A stretch of DNA of 64,000 bases, from positions 1 through 64,000 of the forward strand of contig CAMNXF010000003.1 in the NCBI GenBank assembly GCA_946567425.1. The letters are read 5' to 3'. Source of the DNA: an uncultured Clostridia bacterium (GTDB lineage Bacteria > Bacillota > Clostridia > Oscillospirales > Ruminococcaceae). Below, in pieces: positions 32,497 through 41,386 of this stretch. Positions within the stretch are counted from its first letter, which is position 1; each line of letters begins with the position of its first letter. A program made the translations under genes and the position numbers. A model generated the notes under the pieces. That model was not told the origin of the DNA. It searched no databases and worked only from the letters and a program-made list of their open reading frames with translations.

Positions 32497-35400
32497 TTAC
32501 AGCAGATACGGCAGCATTGTTAGCTCGTCGTAATCATTTGACAACCTGAACCCGCTCTCCGGCAAGTCGCAGCTTGTGTCGCGGAGTATCTTCTCCGCCT
32601 CGACACGCGGACACGAGAACACCAGTTTGTGTCTGAAAAGCGAGATAAATCCCGTCGCGAGCTGCGCAACGCTCCCCGACACGAACATAAAGTGTACACC
32701 GTACCGCGAGCCTTTTACCAGCGCGCATTTCAGATCGGCAAGGCAGTCGTCGGCATGCATTGCCGCCATCATCAGATCACCACCGAGAACTATCTCGAAC
32801 GCCGCCTTGTGCTTGTCCGCCGCTATATCCGCCGAAAGCTCCTTTACGCGTTTCTCCGCGTCGCTGCTCTCAAGAACCTTTACGCCCTCTAGCGCTCCGC
32901 TGCGCGAAAGCTCCGTGTAAACGGGGTTGCTCTTCCATGCGAGAACCTCCGCTGCGATACCCTGCTCTTTAAGGGATTTCAGCGCCGCCGCGACCATAGC
33001 CGCCGCGCTGCTCTTTTCGCGCTCGGGCGCGATGACCAGCAAATTCTCGCCAAACTCCTCGTACAGGCGAACGGGATATTCTGCTCTGAAACGGCACGGC
33101 TCGCCAATAAACAGCATGGTCTCGTCCTTGCCGCGCGCCGCAATGAGACTCGCGCGCGCCGCACTGCGATCCTCACGCGAAACACGCAGCTTTCTGTCCG
33201 CGAGGAGCGGGTGCTTGTCGACGTACTCGCCGTAATTCGCCGAATACTCGCCGACAGCGGTAAAGCCTATGTCCAAAGGCATCTGTGCCGTAAGAATACG
33301 CACCATTGTCAAGCCCTCGGTGCTGCCCTCCGCCGCCGTGAACGCGCAGCCGTCGGGTACTTTTTTCAGCGACTCAATCTCGTTTTCATACAGCTTCACG
33401 TGGCTAAACATTTCCTTAACGCCGATATCACAACCTGCAACAGCCATTCCGCAGTGAACGGTAACGCCCTCGAAGCACGCGGAGCGCTTTCCGTTCTCGA
33501 AAAACGCCTCGGCGGTCAACAGGAAATGAATACCATATATGCTGCAATTTCTGAACAGCTTGGAGAGTTTTGTCGTGTAATTTCTGCCGAAATATCTCGG
33601 AGCGCCCGCAATGCTTTCCAGCAACTTGGTAAACTCATTGATAATCACGAAAATCCGTGGCATAAAAACGTTCGCGGGAACAGCCGAATATTCATCCCAA
33701 CCGTTCCGATTAAACTCTATAATGCGCTTTTCCAGCTTTGCCGAGATCACGTCTATAAGGTCGAACGCAGTCTCCTCGTCCGAATCCGTAACGCCGTATT
33801 TAATGTGCGGCGCGGGCTTTTGGGAATACTTTGCAAGCTCCCCGTCGCCGCAGTCGAACAGCCACAGCTCCGCGTCATCGGGGTGCGTAACCGAAATGAT
33901 CTGCGTGATTATCCTGTCCGTGAGCATTTCCCTGTCGCCGCCGCGGCTGCCGCAGATAAACGCCACTCCGCCGCCGAGGTCAATATTTACAGGGTCGCTG
34001 CCGACGTTCATTCCGATCTTTATTTCGGGGAGCGCACGGCTGCCCTTTGATCCCTTTGCACTTACGGGCGGCTTGTACTCGGGCGCTTTACGCTCGGGTT
34101 CGGTATGCAGCGGCTCGAGAGCCGGGTGTTCGTTATCCCTGTGGACTGCCCGAACGGGCTCAGCCGTCTCCTCGTGAACGGGCGGCACAAATTCCGCAAC
34201 GTGCGATGCCTCCTCGCGAATTTCGTTCACAGGCTGAACCGGCTGCACGGGTTGAACAGGCGCAACGGGAGGCACCGGCTGAACAGTTTCAACAGGCTGA
34301 GTAGGCGCTGCAACGGCAACAGCCGCCGCGACGGGCGCGGAAACATCAGCCGTGCCCGGAGCAACGGACGCGGGCTGAACAGCAGCGATCTCATGTTCGT
34401 GAGCCGCCTGAGCGCCCTGTTGACGGCGAAGATCGACGTAAACGCGGCGAATTTCCTCGGGAATATCCGAGGGTGCGGAATACCAGAACAGGCTCTCGCG
34501 CTGCTCCTCAAGCCAGAACCCGCCGTTTCTGCTGCGGATAGAGGTCGACATTGCGCGCATTTCACGCTCAACGGGAGTTTCATCTGCAGTCGTTCCGTGG
34601 GTGAGTAACACAAGCACACCGTTCTGCTTCGCATTTCTGCACACCGCAGCGGCTTTTTCGGTCATATCGCCCATATAGTTCTCAGGGAAATCGCACAGAA
34701 CCAGCACCCGGGATACCTTGTCGGGCGTAGGCGAGGACTGCGCCGCCTCCGCGAACTCGTCCAACTTTGTCTCAGCATCGCCAAGCGACTGCGGCACGGT
34801 TATAAACGAATTTATTCCTTTGCCGAGCGCAGCGATATTCCCGAGACTGTCCGCGCTGAACGTGGACGGCTCACAGAACAGCACGTTAGTAATGTCCTGA
34901 CCCGCATACTTTATGAGATTGAGCAGCAGCCGCTGTATACCTCCCATAAGGTACGCGTGGTTGCGCTCGTCGTAGTCGAGATAGAGCGCCCCGCCCTTTT
35001 TCGTGGAAATACGGTAGGGAGCGCCGATAGTACGCGCGGCGGCGTTGTATTCGCCGTTTGAGATCGACGAAAGCTCCATTTCCACGTCCATGGGAACGGT
35101 GAGCTTGACGCGGCGCTGTCCGAGACTGATGAAGTCCTTGCTCGGCAGATTTGCCGTGCCGGGGCTGTTGAACGCGGACTTATCAAATGTAAGGAGCTTC
35201 AGATACTCCTTGAAATCGTTTGACTGTATGTAAGCCTTGACATTCTCGTCATGCTTTTCCTTGCGCTCGTTCAGAGCGGCTACATCGCTGTCGTACTGGC
35301 GTTTCGCCTGCACCTTGCTTCCCTCGATGAGCTGGCGCGTCTGCTCGATTTTCTGCTCGTAGAACAGCTTCTGCCCCGTGACCTTTGTGTACAGTCTTTC

Positions 35401-35715
35401 GGCGTTGGGGTCATTGTGGGAATCGAGTTTTATCGTCTGGCGAATACTCTCAAGCTGACCCGCCGATGTCTCAAAGGGCGTCGCCGCCTCCTCAAGATTT
35501 TCGGGCATAGCGTGTTCCTTTGCGTACTCGACAAGATAATCAAGCTTGCTCATCTTCGCGTGGATCTCCTCGATCTTCTCGTTCAGGTCATTCTCCGACG
35601 AGGCGCAGTAATCATTGTATTCCTTGAAAGCAGCGTCCATGTCGACGGATATCTGTTTATCCTCCTGCAGGAGCGCCATAAACTTGTCAAGCATTTCATT
35701 AACTAAATCTGCCAT
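32497..35715 (-). CDS. Large FtsK/EssC-like protein with three degenerate ATPase modules
   Basis: About 1072 residues from the ATG at 35715 (AAAGGAG upstream). Residues 1-170 are largely coiled coil. Module 1 spans about 230-435, a Pro/Val/Gln linker about 436-550, module 2 about 560-810 and module 3 about 850-1072. Module 2 has FtsK landmarks: FICGSRGGDREM where a P-loop is expected, LWLFDCGDGEL, and RIFVIINEFTKLL in the Walker B position (IxxINEF, not IDEF). Module 3 has LLVIAPEREKSSAAAM and a terminal YGVHFMFVSG block. No module has a proper GKS/T P-loop, so ATP hydrolysis is doubtful. It has its own promoter and is followed by HPt and REC-HD-GYP genes. Confidence 0.75.
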   Translation of the reverse strand: MADLVNEMLDKFMALLQEDKQISVDMDAAFKEYNDYCASSENDLNEKIEEIHAKMSKLDYLVEYAKEHAMPENLEEAATPFETSAGQLESIRQTIKLDSHNDPNAERLYTKVTGQKLFYEQKIEQTRQLIEGSKVQAKRQYDSDVAALNERKEKHDENVKAYIQSNDFKEYLKLLTFDKSAFNSPGTANLPSKDFISLGQRRVKLTVPMDVEMELSSISNGEYNAAARTIGAPYRISTKKGGALYLDYDERNHAYLMGGIQRLLLNLIKYAGQDITNVLFCEPSTFSADSLGNIAALGKGINSFITVPQSLGDAETKLDEFAEAAQSSPTPDKVSRVLVLCDFPENYMGDMTEKAAAVCRNAKQNGVLVLLTHGTTADETPVEREMRAMSTSIRSRNGGFWLEEQRESLFWYSAPSDIPEEIRRVYVDLRRQQGAQAAHEHEIAAVQPASVAPGTADVSAPVAAAVAVAAPTQPVETVQPVPPVAPVQPVQPVQPVNEIREEASHVAEFVPPVHEETAEPVRAVHRDNEHPALEPLHTEPERKAPEYKPPVSAKGSKGSRALPEIKIGMNVGSDPVNIDLGGGVAFICGSRGGDREMLTDRIITQIISVTHPDDAELWLFDCGDGELAKYSQKPAPHIKYGVTDSDEETAFDLIDVISAKLEKRIIEFNRNGWDEYSAVPANVFMPRIFVIINEFTKLLESIAGAPRYFGRNYTTKLSKLFRNCSIYGIHFLLTAEAFFENGKRSACFEGVTVHCGMAVAGCDIGVKEMFSHVKLYENEIESLKKVPDGCAFTAAEGSTEGLTMVRILTAQMPLDIGFTAVGEYSANYGEYVDKHPLLADRKLRVSREDRSAARASLIAARGKDETMLFIGEPCRFRAEYPVRLYEEFGENLLVIAPEREKSSAAAMVAAALKSLKEQGIAAEVLAWKSNPVYTELSRSGALEGVKVLESSDAEKRVKELSADIAADKHKAAFEIVLGGDLMMAAMHADDCLADLKCALVKGSRYGVHFMFVSGSVAQLATGFISLFRHKLVFSCPRVEAEKILRDTSCDLPESGFRLSNDYDELTMLPYLL

Positions 35716-35783
35716 AATTTTTCTCCTTTTATGCTTCGGTCTTAGGAAGCACACTGCAATTCCGCAACTATGCCCATACAATA

Positions 35784-35812
35784 ATTATACCTAAAAAAAC
35801 GGCGCATGTCAA
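35784..35812 (-). promoter_or_regulatory. Sigma-A promoter of the FtsK-like/HPt/HD-GYP genes
   Basis: On the minus strand: perfect TTGACA (35807-35812), a 17-bp spacer and TATAAT (35784-35789), about 60 nt upstream of the start codon. The rest of 35716-36047 holds only this promoter, AT-rich sequence and the terminator of the next gene. Confidence 0.93.
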
Positions 35813-35975
35813 TAGTTTTTATTAACTTTGTACAATATTTTGTGAAATGTTTTCGTTTTCAATATAGATATTGATAAAAAAGGCTTTACAAAGGGATTTC
35901 CGAAATCCAACAGACAATGTGATTTTTTTCACATAAAAACCGCCGCCCAATGCCTGAGGTATTTTCAATCCCAAC

Positions 35976-36002
35976 AAAAATGCCCCCGATAATTCGAGGG
36001 CG
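35976..36002 (-). terminator. Terminator of the VanY-type gene
   Basis: On the minus strand: GCCCTCGA, an ATTA loop and TCGGGGGC (one G:T pair), then A and five T. It lies about 45 nt after the stop codon. Confidence 0.8.
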
Positions 36003-36047
36003 AATTTCTGTAAGACTACACGACGCATTAATAGACAGCGGTTAATT

Positions 36048-37118
36048 TTATTCGGTCTCGACCCCGAGAAACTCCTCCAGAGTAAGTCCGCTGTCGACGA
36101 CCAGCTTTGCGGTGCTCTTCCCAAGATAACGGACGTGCCACGGCTCGTAATCGTAGCCCGTTTTTTCCGTGCCGTCCATAGGATAGCGGATAATAAATCC
36201 GTACTTATGGCAATTATCGGTAAGCCACGCGCCCTCCTCGGTGTAGGCGTAGTCCTCGGTTATCTCGCCGAGGTCCATTGCCAGACCCGTCTGGTGCTCG
36301 CTGTGACCCGGCTCAGCTGAATACATGATAACTCGCTCATAATCGTCGATCTCGCAATAATACTCAAAAAGGTCCATTTGTGTCTCATAGCTGCGGAAAC
36401 CCGACACCAGTGCCAAAGAATACCCCGTGTCCTCGCGCATTTCCAGCAGCTTGTTATACGCGTCATCGATTACAAGTCCGTCGCCGTAGTCTTCGGGAAC
36501 GGTGTATTTCTTGTTGACAATAAGCACTCCGCCAACCGTAGTAATACCGTCCTTTTCGACGGGCGAGGGTGCTTTTATTTTCGACGTGCACGTTCCCGCG
36601 CAGTCGATATCATCAAACGAATCAAGCACCGACAGTGTACCCGAACCCGCGATCTTGCCGCTTTCGCGTATGCCGAGCTTTCCTTTCAGCTCCAGATCGC
36701 CGTCAAGACGGATTTCGCCGCCGAGCAGCAACGCTCCGCCGCGCTGTATCTCTATCGAACCGCCGTCCGCGCAGTCGATCTTCCCCTCGACGGTAAGCTC
36801 CGCGCCGCTGTTTATGTACAGCGTCTCGCCGCTCTTTATTGTTAAGGTCTCTCCCGACGCAACCGTTTTGTCGGCGCTTACCGTAAGATTATCCGGCTCG
36901 GAAACGTCCAACACCGTTGAACTTGAATTTCCAGTTCCCCCGGAACTGCCGTTTGAAGAGCTGCCTGAACCGCTGTTAGCCGCGTCGTTTGACGAATTTA
37001 TAACGATAGACGAAATACCTCCGCCCGTCGGACGAGAATTGCCCTCATTGCAGCCGCATAAGCACACAGCCATTGCCGCAAGCAAAATGGCAGCCCCCGA
37101 TTTCATATATGCCTTCAT
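36048..37118 (-). CDS. D-alanyl-D-alanine carboxypeptidase lipoprotein (VanY/M15B) with beta-rich N-terminal region
   Basis: 356 residues. The signal peptide ends in lipobox CLCGC and is followed by a Ser/Gly/Asn linker. Residues of about 78-190 show short repeated turns (SGETLTIKSGETLYINSGAEL; GGSIEIQRGGALLLGGEI) resembling a small beta-helix. Residues of about 205-350 are the M15B domain with SGFRSYETQ, the zinc motif SEHQTGLAMDLG, GAWL and the terminal YEPWHVRYLG. It would trim D-Ala from peptidoglycan stems at the cell surface. The N-terminal addition is unusual for VanY and could bind the wall. GGGGGAAG precedes the ATG. Confidence 0.92.
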   Translation of the reverse strand: MKAYMKSGAAILLAAMAVCLCGCNEGNSRPTGGGISSIVINSSNDAANSGSGSSSNGSSGGTGNSSSTVLDVSEPDNLTVSADKTVASGETLTIKSGETLYINSGAELTVEGKIDCADGGSIEIQRGGALLLGGEIRLDGDLELKGKLGIRESGKIAGSGTLSVLDSFDDIDCAGTCTSKIKAPSPVEKDGITTVGGVLIVNKKYTVPEDYGDGLVIDDAYNKLLEMREDTGYSLALVSGFRSYETQMDLFEYYCEIDDYERVIMYSAEPGHSEHQTGLAMDLGEITEDYAYTEEGAWLTDNCHKYGFIIRYPMDGTEKTGYDYEPWHVRYLGKSTAKLVVDSGLTLEEFLGVETE

Positions 37119-37165
37119 TTTACTTCCCCCTTGATAAAAGCGCAGAATATCTTTTATCTGTCTAC

Positions 37166-37194
37166 ATTATAACATCTATCGTCAGAAAAGGCAA
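37166..37194 (-). promoter_or_regulatory. Sigma-A promoter of the VanY-type gene
   Basis: On the minus strand: TTGCCT (37189-37194), a 17-bp spacer and TATAAT (37166-37171). Confidence 0.88.
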
Positions 37195-37231
37195 TAGCGA
37201 TTTATTACAATTTTCTTACGAATTAATGAAA

Positions 37232-38590
37232 TTATCCGCAAATTTCCACGATCGCATGCGCGAACAGCACAGCGTCCTTCAGCAGCTCGTCCGTTGTGAT
37301 GAACTCGTTTGCCCCGTGCATGTGGTAGTCCGTATCTCCACGCTCCGCGCCGAACGCCACGCCGCCGTCGATATTGTGAACATACGTTCCGCCGCCGATA
37401 GCAATGCACTTGCCCTTTTCGCCCTCAACATGCTCATACACCGACAGGAGCTGCTTTACAAACCCGCTGTCCTCGGGAACGACGTGCGGCTCGCTGCCAA
37501 TAACTATTTCGCACTTCAATCTATGACTTTCCAGCACGGCGCACAGCTTATCCTTGACGGTTTGCAGATCGACGCAGGTCGGGAAGCGGATATCCAACGT
37601 TCCCTCGCACTCGCCGGACGGCATAATGGCAAGCATACTCAGAACGCAGGTTAGCGCACCGCTCTCATCGGCGCATTTCAATCCCAAAGATGCACCGTCC
37701 GTTTCCCCGAACGGGAACAGCTTTTCGATCCCCCTGAGCCCCGGCTCGTCTGTCACGCGGTTCATAAGCGAAAGCAACGCCGTTACAGCGTTTACGCCCT
37801 TTTCGGGAGTAGAAGCGTGCGCTGCTCTTCCGTCGCAGGATATAAAAACATTGTCGCCGCGTTCAGTCACAGTAAACTTCGCCTCCGACTCCTCGGGAAT
37901 AGCCGCCCGAACTTTGTCGGCTGTTACCTTACGCATAATCGTTTTGGCTTTATCCGCGACCGCGTTCGGAATATTTCCGCCCCGAAATTCCGTATAATTG
38001 CCGCCCGTGTTCCCGCTGAACCGCACGCCCAGCATTCCCTTTTCAACATTGATAACGGGAAAACTGCCGTCGGGCGTGAACACCTTGGGCGGGAATTTCG
38101 CGTGCTGCTTGTAAATTTCCAGATCCTTTGAGCCGTTTTCCTCGTCCGTGCCGAATATCAGACGAACGCCCTTTTTAAGCGGAATGCCAAGCGACTTCAC
38201 CGCGTTAACCGCCCAGAGTGCCGCGACAGCGGGACCCTTATCGTCGATCGCTCCGCGCCCGAACAGCACGCCGTCCTTTTCGGTGAGCGTAAACGGATCG
38301 GAGAGCCAGTTTTCCGCCTGCGCGGGAACTACGTCTAAATGCGCCAGAATACCCAACTCGGGCTCCTCTCCCAAGTCCGCGCACAGCACCGCGTCGCCGA
38401 TCACCCACGTTTTCAGACCCATTCCCTTGCAAAGCTCCTCCATTTTCAGCAGCGCCCGCTTCGCCTCCGCGCCAAACGGAGCTCCGCGCTCCGGGTCACC
38501 CGATACACTCGGTATCGCCACAAGCTCCGCAAGGTCTCTCACCATTTCGCTCTTGTGCGACTCGACAAATTCACAAATCTTCTCGTTCAT
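37232..38590 (-). CDS. pepV: M20 family dipeptidase, PepV/Sapep type
   Basis: 452 residues. Metal and catalytic motifs in order: GILAHLDVVPA, GRGAIDDKGP and FGTDEENGSKD; the C-terminal His region GGTYVHNIDGGVAFG and YHMHGANEF. The inserted dimerisation-like domain of PepV lies between them. It cleaves dipeptides, often with N-terminal beta-Ala or D-Ala, in the cytoplasm. AGGAGGAAAT precedes the ATG. It follows murC, with a family A element in the gap. Confidence 0.93.
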   Translation of the reverse strand: MNEKICEFVESHKSEMVRDLAELVAIPSVSGDPERGAPFGAEAKRALLKMEELCKGMGLKTWVIGDAVLCADLGEEPELGILAHLDVVPAQAENWLSDPFTLTEKDGVLFGRGAIDDKGPAVAALWAVNAVKSLGIPLKKGVRLIFGTDEENGSKDLEIYKQHAKFPPKVFTPDGSFPVINVEKGMLGVRFSGNTGGNYTEFRGGNIPNAVADKAKTIMRKVTADKVRAAIPEESEAKFTVTERGDNVFISCDGRAAHASTPEKGVNAVTALLSLMNRVTDEPGLRGIEKLFPFGETDGASLGLKCADESGALTCVLSMLAIMPSGECEGTLDIRFPTCVDLQTVKDKLCAVLESHRLKCEIVIGSEPHVVPEDSGFVKQLLSVYEHVEGEKGKCIAIGGGTYVHNIDGGVAFGAERGDTDYHMHGANEFITTDELLKDAVLFAHAIVEICG

Positions 38591-38609
38591 ATTTCCTCCT
38601 TATTTTAAA

Positions 38610-38719
38610 GGCAAAAGCCCGCACCGGTCGGCTTTCGCCGACCTAGCCGAGTTGCCTTGCTCCGCTCCGTTAGCTTCGCTCTCTCCGCTGCACAAGGCAA
38701 CTCGCTTGCGACTTTTGCC
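38610..38719 (-). repeat. Family A structured intergenic element, reference copy
   Basis: The clearest copy. P1: 38610-38623 (GGCAAAAGCCCGCA) with 38707-38719 (TGCGACTTTTGCC). P2: 38649-38659 (GAGTTGCCTTG) with 38693-38703 (CAAGGCAACTC), perfect. P3: 38626-38632 and 38637-38643 closed by GAAA on the transcribed strand. Sense orientation, about 15 nt upstream of the pepV binding site. Extra T-rich sequence and a family C module continue to about 38815. Confidence 0.92.
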
Positions 38720-38848
38720 GCTGCTTTATTATTGCCTTGCTTTTTTGCTTGCGTTACTTTGCTGCACCTTTTGTTTGCTGCTCTTGACTGTTGAATTTCT
38801 TCCCTGTTTGTTGATTTTAATTACACGCCACGCCAAACAGAAACTTAG

Positions 38849-40231
38849 TTACTTCCCTTTGATCATCTCGATCATCATCTCGGCTACCTTGTACACGTCG
38901 CCGCAGCTTGTCGTTATCACCAGATCGCCCTCCCGAACGTTATCCACTACATACCGCGCGACCTCCTCAAATGTCGGAAACCACACGCAACCGTCGATCT
39001 TCGCCGCTAAGTCCTTTGAGTAAATATTATACGTATTCTTCTCGCGGCTGCCCATTATCTCAGTGAGCACTACCTTATCCGCGATCGACAGAGCCTCAGC
39101 GAACTCGTCAAGCAGCGTCGCCGTCCTCGAATACGTAAACGGCTGATGAACGCACCAAACGCGCTTGAACATCATCTCCTTGGCGGTTTTCAGCGTCGCG
39201 GCAATCTCGGCGGGGTGATGTCCGTAATCGTCCACGAATGTCACGCCCTTTATTTCGGCGAGCTTCTCAAACCGTCTCATTGCTCCCGTAAAGCTCTCCA
39301 TTCCGCGCTGTACCGCGTCGAGCGGTATTCCCGCCGAATACGCCGCCGCGCACGCAGCCACCGCGTTATACACGTTATGCGCTCCGGGAACGTTCACCTC
39401 GACACGGCACAGCTCCTCGCCCTTGTACATCAACGTGAACTCGCTCTTGAACGCCGAAATGCGGTAAATCCTCTCGGCGTAGAAATCGTTGGCACTGCGC
39501 TCGCCGTATGTGACGAATTTCGCCGCCGAATTGCACTTGCGCAGCACCTCCATGGTGTTTTCGTCGTCGCCGTTCGCCACGATAATATCCGTCGTCATAT
39601 CACAAAACTTCACAAACGACGCCTTGAGATTATCCATGGTCTTGAAATAATCCATGTGATCCTCGTCGATATTGAGAATAACCGAGATATTCGGGAACAA
39701 ATGCAGAAACGTATCCTTGAACTCGCACGCCTCGCACACCATATACTCCGATTTTCCCGCGCGTCCGCTGCCGCCGATAGCGCGGAGCTTTCCGCCTATA
39801 ACCGCCGACGGATCTACCCCCGCCGCAAGCAGTATGCAAGTCAGCATCGACGAAGTTGTGGTCTTTCCGTGCGTTCCCGAAACGCAGAACGCCTTTGAAA
39901 ACTGCTCCGTCACCAACCCCAGCAGCTCCGCGCGTTCCGCAAGCCGAACGCCGTTCTCTGACGCCTTTCGCGCCGCAATAAGCTCTGGATTATCCTCCAT
40001 TATCGCCGCCGAGAACACAATAAGGTCCGCGCCCTCGATATTCTCCGCACGCTGTCCGAGCGTCACGGGAATACCCATTTTCCGAACCGCCTTCAGTGTC
40101 GCGGTCTCATTGTTGTCCGAACCTGTAAGGTAATACCCCTTGGTATGCAGAATTTGCGCCAACGGGTACATTCCGCTGCCGCCTATCCCTATAAAATGAA
40201 TATGCTTTTTGCCCGTAAGAAAATTTTCCAC
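38849..40231 (-). CDS. murC: UDP-N-acetylmuramate--L-alanine ligase
   Basis: 460 residues from a GTG start with GGGGGAA six bases upstream. The N-terminal Rossmann motif is IHFIGIGGSGMYPLA; the P-loop is GTHGKTTTSSM near residue 118; Mur ligase motifs NIDEDHMDYF and FVDDYGHHPAEI follow. It adds L-Ala to UDP-MurNAc in the cytoplasm, the first step of stem-peptide synthesis. Length and motifs are normal. It is divergent from spoVG. pepV follows downstream across a family A element. Confidence 0.97.
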   Translation of the reverse strand: MENFLTGKKHIHFIGIGGSGMYPLAQILHTKGYYLTGSDNNETATLKAVRKMGIPVTLGQRAENIEGADLIVFSAAIMEDNPELIAARKASENGVRLAERAELLGLVTEQFSKAFCVSGTHGKTTTSSMLTCILLAAGVDPSAVIGGKLRAIGGSGRAGKSEYMVCEACEFKDTFLHLFPNISVILNIDEDHMDYFKTMDNLKASFVKFCDMTTDIIVANGDDENTMEVLRKCNSAAKFVTYGERSANDFYAERIYRISAFKSEFTLMYKGEELCRVEVNVPGAHNVYNAVAACAAAYSAGIPLDAVQRGMESFTGAMRRFEKLAEIKGVTFVDDYGHHPAEIAATLKTAKEMMFKRVWCVHQPFTYSRTATLLDEFAEALSIADKVVLTEIMGSREKNTYNIYSKDLAAKIDGCVWFPTFEEVARYVVDNVREGDLVITTSCGDVYKVAEMMIEMIKGK

Positions 40232-40348
40232 AGAACGTTCCCCCTAAATATAGTATCCAAAAAATATATGCCGCGCTCGGAAAATTTATGAATAATCCGC
40301 CGCACAATTTCCCAAAATAGTATTGTCAAAATTCTTTTAAAGGATACG

Positions 40349-40381
40349 GGTCAAGGCACGGCGCAACACGGCGCTTTGACC
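40349..40381 (+). promoter_or_regulatory. Hairpin in the spoVG leader
   Basis: GGTCAAGGC pairs with GCTTTGACC (9 bp, one G:T) around a 15-nt loop, ending about 20 nt before the spoVG binding site. No T-run follows, so it is not a terminator. I could not place the spoVG promoter with confidence in 40232-40348. Confidence 0.4.
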
Positions 40382-40409
40382 TCGCTTTCCTTGAATTACG
40401 GAGGAAAAA

Positions 40410-40667
40410 ATGGAAATCAGCGACATCAAAATCAGAAAGACGATGCACGAGGGCAGACTGCGCGCGGTCGTCTCGATAACCATCGACAACGCCATTGCCA
40501 TACACGACATCAAGCTCGTTCAGGGTGACGAACGTATGTTTGTGGCAATGCCCAGCCGCCGCGAGGACAGCGGAGTTTTCCGCGACATCATTCACCCCAT
40601 ATCCTCGAATATCCGCGAGGAGATCGAGAAAAAGATACTCACCGCCTACAACGAATATATCCAGTAG
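40410..40667 (+). CDS. spoVG: SpoVG family RNA/DNA-binding regulator
   Basis: 85 residues, normal SpoVG length. The N-terminal ISDIKIRK and the central MPSRREDSGVFRDIIHPI motif are diagnostic. SpoVG binds nucleic acids and modulates septation, sporulation and envelope genes in Firmicutes. A strong GGAGG lies seven bases upstream. The gene is monocistronic and divergent from murC; the NUDIX gene converges on it with a gap of only 4 bp. SpoVG also occurs in non-sporulating species, so it does not prove sporulation. Confidence 0.95.
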   Translation: MEISDIKIRKTMHEGRLRAVVSITIDNAIAIHDIKLVQGDERMFVAMPSRREDSGVFRDIIHPISSNIREEIEKKILTAYNEYIQ

Positions 40668-40671
40668 CCCG

Positions 40672-41208
40672 TCACTTTGCAAGCAGCAGCTTGGTTTTCA
40701 GAATGGCTACCTGTGTCTTTGCATCTCCAATTTCATTATTCATTATCATTTCCGCCGCTTTTTCAAGCGGTATTTTTTCTACATCTAGGAACTCGTCCGC
40801 GTCCAGCTTCTGAGACCCGTAATGCAGTCCGCGTGCCAGATACATATGGATTAGCTCCGTGTCGTAAGCGGGCGTTGGGATAAGGCAGCCCAAATATTCA
40901 AAGCTGTCGCAGGTGCAGCCTGTCTCTTCTTTCAGCTCGCGCAGTCCGCACGCGCGGTGATCCTCGCCGTACTCCAGCTTGCCCGCGGGTATCTCCAAAA
41001 GCACCTTTTGGTGCGGATACCTGAACTGCCGCACGAACAGCACGTTCTCCTCCTCGTCCAATGCCACGACGCACACGCCGCCCGGGTGCCTTATTACCTC
41101 GCGCGTTGCCGTATCGCCGTTCTCGAGTTCCGCTGTGTCCACGAACAGCTTGACTATTTTCCCGTCAAACTTTTGCTCGCTCGTAAGTGTCTTTTCTCCT
41201 AAATGCAT
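40672..41208 (-). CDS. NUDIX hydrolase, ADP-ribose pyrophosphatase type
   Basis: 178 residues from the ATG at 41208 (AGGAGGAAGT directly upstream; a longer frame has no site). The Nudix box reads GKLEYGE, seven residues, RELKEETG, fully conserved. The preceding EIPAGKLE and the following Gly-rich ECLGCLIPTPAY-type strand match ADP-ribose pyrophosphatases (NudF-like), which clear free ADP-ribose. GVCVVALDEEENVLFVRQFRYP is the first strand pair. It is preceded by a family A element. Confidence 0.93.
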   Translation of the reverse strand: MHLGEKTLTSEQKFDGKIVKLFVDTAELENGDTATREVIRHPGGVCVVALDEEENVLFVRQFRYPHQKVLLEIPAGKLEYGEDHRACGLRELKEETGCTCDSFEYLGCLIPTPAYDTELIHMYLARGLHYGSQKLDADEFLDVEKIPLEKAAEMIMNNEIGDAKTQVAILKTKLLLAK

Positions 41209-41227
41209 ACTTCCTCCTGATTTAAAA

Positions 41228-41337
41228 GGCAAAAGCTCGCACCGGCTTACTTCGTTCGCCTAGCCAAGCTGCCTTGCTCCGTTTCGGTCGCTGCGCTCCC
41301 TACACTACGCAAGACAGCTTGCTTGCGACTTTTGCCG
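41228..41337 (-). repeat. Family A structured intergenic element, copy upstream of NUDIX gene
   Basis: Outer stem GGCAAAAGCTCGCA with TGCGACTTTTGCC. P2 here is CCAAGCTGCCTTGC with GCAAGACAGCTTG, changed on both sides relative to GAGTTGCCTTG. P3 contains TTACTTCGTTCGCC. It ends about 20 nt before the NUDIX start, sense orientation. Confidence 0.88.
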
Positions 41338-41386
41338 CTGCACCTTTTGTTTGTCATTCTTGGCGACAGTTTAAAGACTGCGTACT

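Noticed and set aside
40326-40682. Minus-strand open frame opposite spoVG
   Set aside because: It is antisense to the fully conserved spoVG gene and has no binding site.
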